In this document: positions 1-11,085 of the stretch, in pieces
Layout: every line of letters starts with the position of its first letter
How positions within the stretch are numbered: the stretch's first letter is position 1
From: Mansonella perstans
Lineage: Eukaryota; Nematoda; Chromadorea; Rhabditida; Onchocercidae
Direction of reading: 5' to 3'
Assembly (NCBI GenBank): GCA_037074765.1
Contig: JBAMDO010000057.1
Coordinates: 62,001 to 126,000, forward strand
DNA length: 64,000 nt
Notes under the pieces: model-generated
Database searches by the model: none
What the model was told of the DNA's origin: nothing
The model's input: only the letters and a program-made list of their open reading frames with translations
Made by a program: the position numbers and the translations under genes

Positions 1-970
1 GATTCATTAGGTGTACGGCCTTTGCAGTTAAGGTATAAATATCACAATAGCAACGAATTGGGTAAGCGAAATTGAATGTGAGATATTTTATACGACAAAT
101 TCTTGCTCTACCCACAGTTAAAGAAAAAGACCTAAAATGGGTCTTTGCCAAGTAAGGAAACTTCAACTCCTAGTTCTTCCATTGATGAAGCACATAATCT
201 TCCAGCTCGCAAGAAATAATGCCTTGTTTTTTGAATGTATGACTTCTCTTTAAAATATTCTTCTAATGCAACAGGAGGATTTTAAAGAAATGTGATTTAA
301 CTGGAACTTACAGTTAAAATGCAGCGTGAAGCACCAACAAAGGTTTCTTTTCTTACTGTTAGAGAACCTGAAAACATTAAATCCGGTATTTCTCAAGTTT
401 TATTATTTTATCTTTAGTCAATCTTTTGGCAAACTTACTCCAATTATTGGACTGCCAAATAGCTCAACTGAAAAAGCAAAATAGAAATGTCAACTGATCA
501 TCGGAGAACGTCAGCTTTTTAATATGAATTTCTTTTTTTAAAATTTAACAATTTTACCGAATTCAATGCTCAATATTAACAACATCGAAAGTTTAGGAAT
601 TAGTGAAGTAGCAACCATTTCGAAATGGGATTAATCTATGCAATAAACTTTTTTGTATCAAAGAAAGTCATTTAAAATTATGTTTTGTTCTTGAAATATT
701 CACAACTCGTTCTTCATTCCAAACTTTGCATTTCTTTCATTCTCAAATATTTGCTTTTTAAAATCGAAATTCAAAAAGAAAAAAAAGATTAAATAATTTA
801 ATCCTCATTTCTACTGTGCTTCAATTAAATGCCGCTTGAAAACATTAGAAATTAAAAATTTCTTTCTCTATTTCAGTAAAATCACTAGCGTAAGTATCTT
901 TTTCAGATTGACAGAAATAAATGCAGAAGAACTGAATCATCTTCTGTCATCAAACTTCTACGAGGGGTAG
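1..970 (+). CDS. 3' end of an unrecognised gene, cut by the window edge
   Basis: The reading frame is open from base 1 (GAT TCA TTA GGT). I join exons 1-61, 118-151 and 907-970. The first intron (62-117, GTAAGC..ACAG) is 56 bp and both sides are phase 1. The second donor (GTAAGG at 152) is phase 2 and the acceptor at 901-906 leaves the matching single base. The tail then ends in LLSSNFYEG and TAG at 968. If the second donor is not used, the protein stops at TAA 153-155 just after WVFAK. The visible part is charged and hydrophilic, with no motif I recognise. It is an internal or C-terminal fragment; the start lies upstream of the window. The first splice is well supported; the last exon is inferred from phase and frame only. 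Confidence 0.5.
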
Positions 971-1206
971 TTTTTTTTTGATCTGAAAATATCTCAGCAT
1001 TTGTGAGCAAAAGATAGGAATTTATTATTGATATTACTGAGAAGGAACACTCCATGATATTTTGCTGTCCGGTGAGTAATAGCTCTTTCTTCCTTCTCCT
1101 TTATGTTGCTGCTTATAAATCGGTCTGTCCATTGAAATTTATTTTCAATATTACTAATAAAATAACGAAAAACGCGACGTATATTTTCTTGGAGAAAAGT
1201 TCAACA

Positions 1207-2979
1207 ATGTTCAATCACTGCCTTGTTTCTCTTACTATTACTGTTGTAATTACTGTCATTAACAATGAAGCATTCATTCTACAGGTATTCATTCTCGTCC
1301 ATTATCACTGATCTCAACCAATCTATGGCTTTATGAATAAATATTCTTTGCTCCATTATGAACAATTCATTATACAGTTAGACAAAAAATCTTATTTCAT
1401 ATTCATAATCATTTCAGTTACTGTGATACGATTTGTTAGTTTTTAGAAATCACTCGTAAAAAAATTACGAATGTTGATTATAAATGCGCTAATCATATTA
1501 AAAAGTTTATATTTGTGTTTTTGTTGATCGCTTTTATTGGAAGAAATTTTTGATATAACAGTTGAACATTTTGTGAAGGACTGTAGATTGTTGCGATCAA
1601 AAATGACCCCGGTCTCGTAAAGCAATTAATCCATTTTTTGGGTTAATTAATTTATTGCTATGGAAGGATTTTTGTAATTATAAGTTCATACCTGATGCAG
1701 AGTTGAAAATATTGAATGAAGTATAGAGACTTCAATGTTTCAGTGCCAGAATTGTCGGTGCATACCGGATTATTGTCAGCAGACGGTACCACGATCATTA
1801 TGCCCTTGTGATGGGGTGCAAACACAGTGTAGTCAAGCAACAACTGGAATGCAAACTGTGTTTACTGGTGTATCAAATACACACCAACAACAACCATTTG
1901 TGTTACCGCAGACCATAAAATATTTCGTCATTCAACAACCATTTCAACAGCCACTACCAGCCCAAATAACAGGCCAACAACTGATGATAGGAAGCCAACA
2001 GCAGCAGCAATTCATGCAAGCTTTAAGTTCGTTTCAACAGCAGCAGCAATTCATGCAAGCTTTAAGTTCGTTGCAACAGCAAATTTCACCTCAGCAAGTG
2101 GGAATAGGAGGAGTACAGCAACCCAGTATGCCACCTGTTTACATTATCCGAACTGTTGAACAACCGGGTCAAGTGTTTCGACCAGTACAGCAAATACCGG
2201 GACTCGTGGTTTCATCACAGTATGCATCTGCAATACAGCAGGTACCAGCGCAACAAACACAAGTAATGGTCATACCTTCGGTACAACAGATGATACCGCA
2301 GACGCAACAGTTCAGTTTGCCCTTCCAAGTCCCCATACAGACGGTTACTTTGCAAGTTCCAGGTAAATATACAAATTTGAATATAGAATATAAGTTTTTT
2401 TTGAGTTTTTTTCTGAAGGTTATATATCTGATCCAAGACAATATTATTTCCACCAAACAATGTTAAATCTAAATTTATTCATCATTTTGAAATAAATGAT
2501 CGTGTAAGTAATTTATTGAAAACTGACAAGAAAAACAAATTCAGTAACGATGGCAGAACATTGTATTCCTCGAAAAAATGCTTGTCCGGTAGGATTGCCA
2601 TCCGTTCATGCTGTCACAGAATGTGAAAATGTTACCGACGGTACAGGTTTCATTTTTCTAATGAATCTATTAGTTATCAAAACATTTATGTATATTAAAA
2701 GTGATAAAGTACTGAAATATATGGACCTAGAACTAATATAAAGCATTGGGATTTGACTTAATTCAATGCATGCATACATTCTCTTGTTGCAATTAAATTC
2801 GGAGGTTCACAAAGTTAAGCGATCTTGCATTTACAAGATTATTATTGTATTGCTTTGAATCACCTCCATCACGTTTTACCATATGATTTTTAGTCACACG
2901 TTGTATCACGGCCGAAGAAGCACGACGCCTATACACTTGTCTTCCAGAATTTGATTTCGATAAGTTGTGGAGCAATTAA
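1207..2979 (+). CDS. Secreted Gln-rich, Cys-containing protein
   Basis: Exons 1207-1284, 1744-2362, 2545-2646 and 2894-2979 total 885 nt and encode 294 residues. All joins are GT-AG and in phase (0,1,1). Exon 1 is a hydrophobic N-terminus (MFNHCLVSLTITVVITVI) that reads as a signal peptide, with cleavage likely near residues 20-26. Exon 2 opens with a Cys cluster (CQNCRCIPDYC, then CPC) and continues into a long Gln/Val/Pro/Thr-rich stretch. Exons 3 and 4 form a short C-terminal domain with spaced cysteines, ending FDKLWSN. I recognise no catalytic domain. The composition suggests an extracellular structural or matrix protein. A 39-bp in-frame tandem duplication lies in exon 2. The short reverse-strand ORFs over 2169-2460 are shadows. 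Confidence 0.72.
1996..2073 (+). repeat. 39-bp in-frame tandem duplication in the Gln-rich exon
   Basis: Two adjacent copies (1996-2034 and 2035-2073) each encode a Gln run followed by FMQALSS. They differ only at the final codon (TTT versus TTG), so the duplication looks recent. Confidence 0.85.
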
Positions 2980-5518
2980 TTCTCACAGTTATTCCATAAA
3001 GAATCTATTAAATTATATTGCATTGATCGGGCTCAAATGATTAAACATGACGAATTTTTGTTTCAAGCTATTTGAAATTAGAATGAAACTTTCTGAAACA
3101 AAATACTTGCTTTTTGAAAAAGTGACGATGAATGGTTATTGATTGATAGAATTTTCGGTAATCTGTTATCGTATTATTGATTTTCATGAAATTTTTTATT
3201 GTTATTGAATGAAGTAAAAATTGTTGCAGTTAACATTGTATAGTTAAAATCAAACTTTACTAGAGAAAACCAAAATCGTTGATGATTAAGTTTAGTGTTT
3301 GGCATAGAAAGAAAGAGAAGGAAAGTGATGATTCCCTATTCATTATGGCAATCTCACAGTCTGCTCCTTTTACTTGAAATCAAAATTTTAGAAAAAAAAT
3401 TTGGAAAATTTTATGAAAGAAAAATATTCGACAATAGAAGAAATGATTCGCAATGTTTTTTGATGAAATTCTGAAGAGAGCAAACGGAGTTTCATTGTAT
3501 TATAAAATAAAATCTTGAAGTAAAAAGATGAGAACTCCAAAACGTAGTAACAAGAATTACTAGAGTAGAACAGATTGTAAACAAGCAGACAATATATTCT
3601 TGTTTAATAAAATCCAAGCCAAATCCGAAATTCAAATTTTAGCATTGCGATCATCAAAGATTTTTATTATTTTTTGTCATTCATAAATTTTATTTGTGCT
3701 GGATAGTTATTGCAAAATAAAAGACTGGCGTTGAATGTCTGATGAAATTGATTGATGACACTGTTAACATTTCAAATTCAAGAAATATACGAAAAATTAT
3801 TGCCATGTAGCAATAATTTTAATCGTTCAAAACTGACAAACGAACATCATTTTTCCAGATCGCTCATAGCGGAATTCCATTCTTCCAATACTCGTTTAGC
3901 AGAATTCCAATGCCATGCTTGTCTTTCGATCAGTTTTAAATGTCTTTATATAACTGTGAAAAAGCTCCTCCTTTACTCACTCCTTTCATATTTTTTAAAA
4001 AATAAAATTGAAATGTAAAATCTTAATTTAATTCTTACAAAAATAAATTCAAGTTTGAGTTATATAGAACAAAATTTAAATAAGAAGTATAAAAATTCAA
4101 ATAAAAACAAAGGAATTCCCATCCTTTTTCACTTCTTCATTCCACTTTTGAATGGGACCGACCATACAAGCAGTGCAAGATGTTCGAGCACATTAATCGA
4201 TCTCTTTACAAAATTTTAGGCGCAAAATTATTTCGTTGGATCTAATTAACATTAATTTATTAATTTTAGACTAAATCTTACTATATCTTCTAGTAGAAGA
4301 AAAGTAAACGCAGACAAGAGGTCACTCTCTGCTTCTAGATTTTTTTTGAAGTCTGCTTCTAGATGAACTGCTTGCAACGCAACGCTATTCAGCAATTTTA
4401 ATTTTCCTCGAGCAAAATCGTGCTAACAAGTTCTAGCACAGGATGCCATAACATATCCTCCTGTTTGGATTTTTCAAAATCAGTAATATGATGCTAGATA
4501 TTTGCAAAATTGTTCGTATCAGTAGTTCGTGAACTGTTCTAACCTTGTATGATCTTTTATCCAAAGCACTCCATTCCCGAGAGCTTCGGCTATAACTGCT
4601 GCTTAATTCATATTTTTGAATGTTTCTAGAACCCAGTTTATCGAACACTATGCAACAAATGATAATATTTCTCATTCTTGTTGTAAAATTCAATTTTTCA
4701 GTATCAATAATAGTCCCAAATTCATTTTTCTCGGACCAACGATCTCGATACAAATTGCTTTGCTTGCACAAATTGTAACCGGTAATGATGAATTGATCTT
4801 TGAGAAATATACTACTGTCTTTACTAGTTCCATAATTTTCCTTTCGAAGCCTACTTTTGCCGAATTATTTTCTGTAAGTCTGTTGAATCAGTAAAAAGAA
4901 TTTCTACTCGGGAATGGAGAGAACTTGAGCTGAAATTGTTCCTTCAAATTATCCATATCGTAATCAGACATTTCCGGCATTTCATCAATAATCGAGCATA
5001 CAATGCTTGCAGACAATGATCTTTTGACACTTGTTTTTGAAAGATAATCCTTCCATCATATTTGCCTCTTTGGGAAATCCGTTATCACCAAAGTACAAAA
5101 TTAAATTCTTATAGACAAATTTTTCTTATTGTAGTATATATAGGTAAGCGAGAACAAATAATTGCTAATCTGTAGTAATATTAATCTGCTGTCCAATTAG
5201 AAAAACAGATGAATAATTAATTAAAGTTGTCCAAGATATGTCATTTGAAATTGGAAAAAAATTTTCAATCTAGCATAAGTCTTTAAAAAACTTGTTTTAA
5301 TTGTTATTTGTTGAAAATAAAAAACATTATGTTTAGTGGAAAAGACGTATCAAAGATGTATTTCGCACTGGATTCTTGAATTATAAAAATATTTAAATTG
5401 TTCAGTGATTTCCGTTCAGAACTATCTGATTGGATATCCAAAACAGAAACTTAAAAGCGATTATCGTTGTATAACTACATGTTTCTCTTTTTTGCCAAAT
5501 ACTCATGTTCTGTATGCG
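2980..5518. other. Stretch with no resolved gene; coding-like fragments on the minus strand
   Basis: Several minus-strand segments look coding but sit in different frames and I could not join them. One at about 3,855-3,945 includes RVLEEWNSAMSDLEK and a stop. One at about 4,910-5,110 switches from a frame containing YFGDNGFPKEANMM to one containing IIDEMPEMSDYDMDNLKEQF. One runs through about 4,440-4,870. One short open start lies near 5,505 (MSIWQKRETC). They could be exons of a real gene whose junctions I missed, or a decayed gene. Confidence 0.3.
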
Positions 5519-6092
5519 TTATGAGAGTTTGTAAAATTTTTTAATTGTGGTCTGCTGTTGATGCAACTTCATCTCTGGAATTCGATGTTAAAATTGGTCT
5601 AAATTGAATAAAACTATTACTTACTGATATACAATTTAAATATTTACTAGAATAGGCCAATTTAATGAGTATAGTAGAAATCTTCATCAAGCTGAGGCAA
5701 TAATGAAATCAAACACACAACACTGTAACCATGGACATCACGTACAACCTTCCGTACCTGAGTATTGATCATTTTGGAGCAAATCCCATGCTGTTAAAAA
5801 TTACTCATACCCAAATATACGAAAAAATTCCGTCCTGAATAAAATTAATAAAAAAATTATTATTGAATTTCAGCATTAAACGATACTGTGAATATTTAAT
5901 ATATGCTTTATCTTCAATAGATGTCTCAGTAAGATAGAAATTTCCACCCTTTGCGATATATCCAGCAACAGCAGTAATGAATTTATTACATTCACTGACA
6001 CTCCTGAGATTCAAACAGGCAACATATCTCAAAATTACAAAAGATACTTTCAACAAAATACCATATATATATATATAAAAATAAGAAAACAT
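5519..6092 (-). CDS. Small unrecognised gene just downstream of BCCIP
   Basis: The model has exons 6092-5882, 5790-5758 and 5574-5519 on the minus strand, 300 nt coding for 99 residues, all phase 1. The first donor (GTTTAATG) is weak. The N-terminus has a hydrophobic stretch (GILLKVSFVILRYVACLNL), possibly a membrane anchor or signal, partly from a TA-repeat tract that makes the start uncertain. A soluble part follows, including GYIAKGGNFYLTETS and PWDLLQNDQ, and a basic tail ends FYKLS. No family is recognised. It begins 77 bp after the BCCIP stop on the same strand, spacing that fits a nematode operon with trans-splicing of the downstream gene. That is inference; no trans-splice acceptor was confirmed. 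Confidence 0.38.
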
Positions 6093-6169
6093 AACTGCGA
6101 GGGATTTTTCCAGATTACATAAATAAAATTATCAATGAAATTCAATATTGTTAAGTGAAAAATCGTTAA

Positions 6170-8762
6170 TTAAAGCTTTTCTATTGAACTGACAAGTTCA
6201 ATGTATCGATTAAATGTGGTACTATCAAGGAAACAAACACGTCTGTAAGGTCGATAATTGACACCTTTCAACATAACTGAACTAAATTTAGAATCTTTTT
6301 CCACATCTGACTGAACTGGGTATTGGAAATACTCGAATTGTAGGTTATTCTAAAATCATCCAAATGAAAACAAATAAGAAAATGCAAACACCAAACCTGT
6401 TTCTAAATCTTATATATTTCTAAATATGTAGTGAATTAATATATAATGAATTAATACAATATGTAATGAGTTAACAGCTCAAAATATTTCAAATGTCAGA
6501 AAATTTCTTTTAAATAAATTCAACGTCATAAACTCACTAATTGGAATTTGAAATTCGAAGAAATAGCTAAATTATTACTATGGTACGTACCTGAAACAAA
6601 AGCTCCTCTTCACGGTTATCATAAATAACCTTGGCATTAGCTATCGTGCTCGCCGCCAAGCGTTTTTTTTGCGCTTTAGTTAACTTTTTCTTATTGCCGA
6701 CTATATTGGAAGCATGTGCTTCATTTCGTCCTTTATTATCGTCGTTATCAGCTATTCGAATTTTTAAAATCAAAATAATATGCGAAAAGCGATACTGCAT
6801 ACCATACTTCTTCAAATCATTCCTAAAAGGAAAAATCTCGAAAAATGTACGAATGCTGAAAACCTAAGTTTTGCTATTTGCAATATTTACTAAAAATTTG
6901 ATTTGGATCTTTGCGATTTATAAAAATTTTTTTTTGATTTCTTTTCAAACTCATTCTCTTTATATTCAGCAATATCAACCAAGACGCAGTGTAGAAAGAG
7001 AAGTTCAGGAGAGATACAATCACATAAACTCATAAGATAAATTCAAGTCTTTTTAATTAAGCTTCTTACAAATGCACTACACATTATATAATTCGTCTGG
7101 CCCAACTTATATTCGAAGATCTAATATTTTCTGATTTATTCTAATTTTTTAACAGTTCAGGGAAGTGGAAAGTTTTTTACGGAAAACGCATCATCATGAT
7201 TTTTTTTGGGAAAATTCAGCGACTGAAATTTAGGTAATTTTCAATTTCACAGCAAAAGACTGAATTTGTTTTAGCAAGGAAGAAAAGAAATAAGAAGATC
7301 AACCAAAAGATATGAAATAAAAAGAAATAATCTGAAAAACTTTAGAAATGAAAAAAGAATTAACATACGCCAATGATCTGAAAGCAGGGGAAGCAATGGT
7401 TGCAGGAAAGTGGAGCAACCTCTCGTTGATCAAAAGACCAACACAGTTGTCCGATTCCGAAGTCGATAAATTATCCAAAATAGACGATATTTTTTTATCA
7501 ATTGAATATTTTTGTGCTCTTGTTTTCAATAAAGTCCAAATATCTGTCTGGAATTTCTGCAATCAAACACTCCAATAATTTCCCATTACTGAATACACAT
7601 TAGGTACACAAATTTTAGCATTCTTAAAGCAAAAGATGCAGCAGTTGCGCAGGAAAAAGGAGCTATCTTTCGCTGCCTAGCAGACGAATACAAATGTGTT
7701 ATCGATAAAAAAAAGTAAAAACCTGATTTGTACCAAGTTTTAACATAGATAGTACACCATAAACAACTCCATCATCGTCTTCATCCAAAAATTCCTCAGC
7801 AGGCTGAAAACTTTTACAATCTGCAGTTAAGGAATGAAAAGTTGAGGAATTGCCATTCCGAAGTTCTTTACTCAAAAATAATCGATGTGAAGAGATCAAA
7901 TGATCTTGATATTTCCAAATAAAAAGTAAAAATAAAAAATTATTTAGAATATGATGCTTTTTAACAAATGACAAAAAAATATACACGATAAACACAACCA
8001 AATGGTGATTGTTCCACTAAAATATCAGCCATCTGTTTCACGTCTATATCGGCACGAAGAAAGATCTGCAAAAAAAAAAGTGACAGTAACATGATATTCC
8101 CACTCTAGCATCGTTATTTTAACAAAAATTTTTTTAGTGTAATATGAAAGAAGAAAGCAAATCTTTTGATATCTTTTTACGAGAAACTAAACAATGCTGA
8201 TGAAATGAACGTAACAAGTATTAAAGAATAATTCACTGACAATGGTATCAATCCTAAAATTTAAACAATTTAAATAAAAAAAAAAAAAAAAACAAAAAAG
8301 TAATGCTTAACTATTTTAACTTCATCTGTTTCACTGTTAACAACTTTAAATTTCGACATGTTTAGGTGAAAAAATTGGCGAAAAAAAAAAATGCCTGTGT
8401 TAATAGATTGACAAGACCCTCTTTATCGTCATTACACATAGGATAAGCTTCAAAATCGAAAATTAATTTCTCAGCATTATCCAAATCATCCTTCATCAGT
8501 TTATCCTCATCCTGTGTTTCATCCTGTAACAAATCATACAAAAACTTCCTGAGAATTTGAAACTTTTGTTGATGAAAAAATATCGAAATACATGAATTCT
8601 TCCATTAAATAATTATAATTCATCGAAAATATAATTCATTCTTATAAATTCATTTCTTAATTCCATTAATTCATTCTTCCGTTAAAAAGTTATAATTTAT
8701 CGAAAAGAACTAACCAAATCATTGAATGCTTCTGCATCAGAAACTTCTCTCCGTGTTATCAT
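6170..8762 (-). CDS. bccip: BCCIP / Bcp1 family protein
   Basis: Seven exons on the minus strand (8762-8715, 8523-8395, 8065-7985, 7803-7723, 7556-7369, 6822-6591, 6349-6170) total 939 nt and encode 312 residues. The order follows the BCCIP/BCP1 family: an acidic N-terminus, the segment FLRADIDVKQMADILVEQ, an Asp-rich loop before VVYGVLSML, then VGLLINERLLHFP and FSHIILILKIRI. A Lys/Ala-rich linker and a C-terminal strand domain complete it. In yeast the family is a nuclear chaperone and export factor for ribosomal protein uL14; in animals it binds BRCA2 and p21. Length matches animal homologues (about 310 residues). Intron 2 appears to use a GC donor. Reverse-strand ORFs over exon 5 are shadows. 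Confidence 0.9.
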
Positions 8763-9670
8763 TGTGAACTTCTAAAATGAAAATAAAATTGCAGAAAGCA
8801 TTGTAGAAGCACTACTGCTAAACAACAATCATATGACAACTGCAAAATATTGCAGCTTAAAAGCATTTGCTATTTTAATGAAATTAAAATTTGTTAAAAA
8901 GTTCTTTCTTACTCTGAGAGAGCATTACAAATGATGATAAGAAGACAGTTATGAAAAAGAGAGAATGATGAGAGTACAGTGAAGAAATGAGACATAGAGA
9001 GAGAAGAAATTTTAGGACAAATTACAACTTCATGAATGGAATGATAGAATAGAACTGATTCTACTACAATCATTCTTGTACGCATCAATTGATTGTAATA
9101 GTAGCTTATTACATGTACAATATAGGTTACACGTAACACGTAATACGTTATACGTTCGGTCTATTGCAGAAAGCAAAAAATTCATTTGAATATTTTACTG
9201 GTAATGTGATTACACAGTGTTTCAAGAAGTCCGACAAGCTAATGGATGAACAAAATATTCCTTACCATGGAAAAAAAAAATCAGAGCATGATAAGATTAG
9301 GGCTTTATTATTCAGCAGCAGGTTCACGTAGGATAGTGTATCAGGTTCACGTAGGATAGATATATCAATATTATGCTGCTTCAAAAGTATTTAAGTATCA
9401 AGATATCTAAGCAGTATCTAAAGGTATCTAAGATATCTTCAAGGTATCTAAGCGGTATCTAAGGTATCTTCAAGATATCTAAGCGACGATATGGCAAAAT
9501 GATATTACTGCTATTACTTGATGTCTTCAAAAGTTGTAATTTTTTGTGATATGTGAGAATTTAATGAATCTAATCAGTTGTATTTTAATAATCAGTTTTG
9601 ATTCAAAAGAAATTTTAAAAAGGTTTTGTAGTGATATTTGAGGCTAATTGTAGTGAAAAATGATCATAAA
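8763..9670. other. Intergenic, with short local repeats
   Basis: I see no gene. At 9,321-9,362 the motif CAGGTTCACGTAGGATAG occurs twice. At about 9,385-9,485 a degenerate array of TATCTAAG / ATATCTTCAAG units (roughly 8-20 bp) runs for about 100 bp. The open frame at 8909-9139 (minus) lacks splice or family support. Confidence 0.6.
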
Positions 9671-11085
9671 TGATTATATTGTAAGATTGTTTGATCACTG
9701 CCAAATCATTTTGTGCTATGATTATTTCGATGAGATATGATTAGTTATTTTTTCTTGTTTTTAAAATTTGAAGATTTTTACTACCAAATTGTCAACGATT
9801 TTGTGAAAGTGTGGTATATTATTTTGTTTTCGGATAATTATACGTTTAAGCCCATTTCTATACGTAAAGACGATTGATGATACTTTAATCTCACAAATAT
9901 TTTCACTTAGTTATAACTCTTAGTAATCTGATTGTTTAATCTCTCATAAATAATTTACACCCACTTATTCTCATATAAATTGACTAAAATTTAAGACTAA
10001 ATTCATTCTCTTCATAATCATTCACTGCTAATTCAGTACGAATTTACTCTATCATTTTCAAATTACTTCACTCAAACTGCTGATCCAGCTTCATCTTATT
10101 TCCTAGCTTATTTACGACATTGATTTATCTTAAATCGATTCTCGAGATTAAAATAACGACTATATTTTATTCGTGTTAACTGGTTTTATTAATAAATATT
10201 ATCTATATTACGATATTACTAGGATATTCTTCTATCTCAGAAGATCACAGATCCCTAACTATTCAGTCACCTTCGCGAAATCAATTGTTTAATTGCATTA
10301 AGAAGTTGATTGAATTAACTTTTCTTTGGCCGGTAAGGCGCTTGCAACTATTATCGCGGAATTCTCAGCTTGTGGCACCAAATTTATCGCGAAACCTTTT
10401 GAAATTTCTTCTTTGGTAACAAAAATAATCGGCTTCTTTACTTCCTTTATTGAAAGGAAATCAATTTCTCAAATAGAATTATGAGAAACTAATTAATTAC
10501 TGAATAGTTAAGGAAATGTGAGCCTTTGAAGTAGAAGAATATGTTAGTAATACAGATAACTTTTATCAAATATCAGTTAATACAAGTAGAATATAATCAT
10601 TATTTTAATTATGAGAATCGATTTAAGGAAATCAATGTTGTGAGTAAGATAAGAAATAAAATGATGAAGAAACTGGATTAGTAGTTTGAAAATAATGCGG
10701 GTAAAATTCGTATTGAGTTAATGAACGATCATGGAGAGAATGAATTTTAAATTCTAGTCAATTTATATGAGAATAAATGGGTGTGAATTGCTTATGAGAG
10801 ATTAACTAATCAATAAATCATATAATTGAACTAAGCGACAATATTTATGAGATTAAAGTGTCATCAATCATTTCTATTTGTCCGAAAATGAAATAATACA
10901 TCATACTGTAATAGATTTCAATAAATCATATAATTGACAATTTGATGGTAAAAATCGTGAAATCTGAAAAAAGCAAGGAAATAAATCATTATGTAACAAT
11001 TTGCAATTAATCATATTTCATCGAAACAATCATAAAACAAGATGATTTAGCCAAAATAATTTGCAGTACAATCATTTCGGTTTCA
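9671..11085. mobile_element. Long diverged inverted repeat, probably inverted LTRs or a foldback element
   Basis: The left arm (about 9,671-10,300) matches the reverse complement of the right arm (about 10,430-11,085) over roughly 600 bp with substitutions and small indels. Shared blocks in both arms include TTCTCATATAAATTGACTA, TTAATCTCTCATAA and CTTAAATCGATTCT. The spacer is less AT-rich. It holds TTTCGCGATAAATTTGGTGCCACAAGC on the minus strand, which resembles an LTR end followed by a primer-binding-like TGGTGCC. No protease, integrase or transposase is visible. By analogy with the element at 47.4-48.55 kb I infer two LTRs in opposite orientation. A classic foldback element or MITE is the alternative. 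Arm ends are approximate. Confidence 0.6.

Noticed and set aside
1..360. Minus-strand frame with HYFLRAGRLCASSMEELG
   Set aside because: Overlaps the phase-consistent plus-strand gene; its splice junction to the next candidate exon does not keep the frame.
7348..7578. Plus-strand ORF beginning MKKELTYAND
   Set aside because: It is the exact antisense of BCCIP exon 5, whose family match is clear.
7617..7718. Plus-strand frame with KGAIFRCLADEYKCVI and stop
   Set aside because: It lies within a BCCIP intron and no partner exon with splice signals was found on the plus strand.
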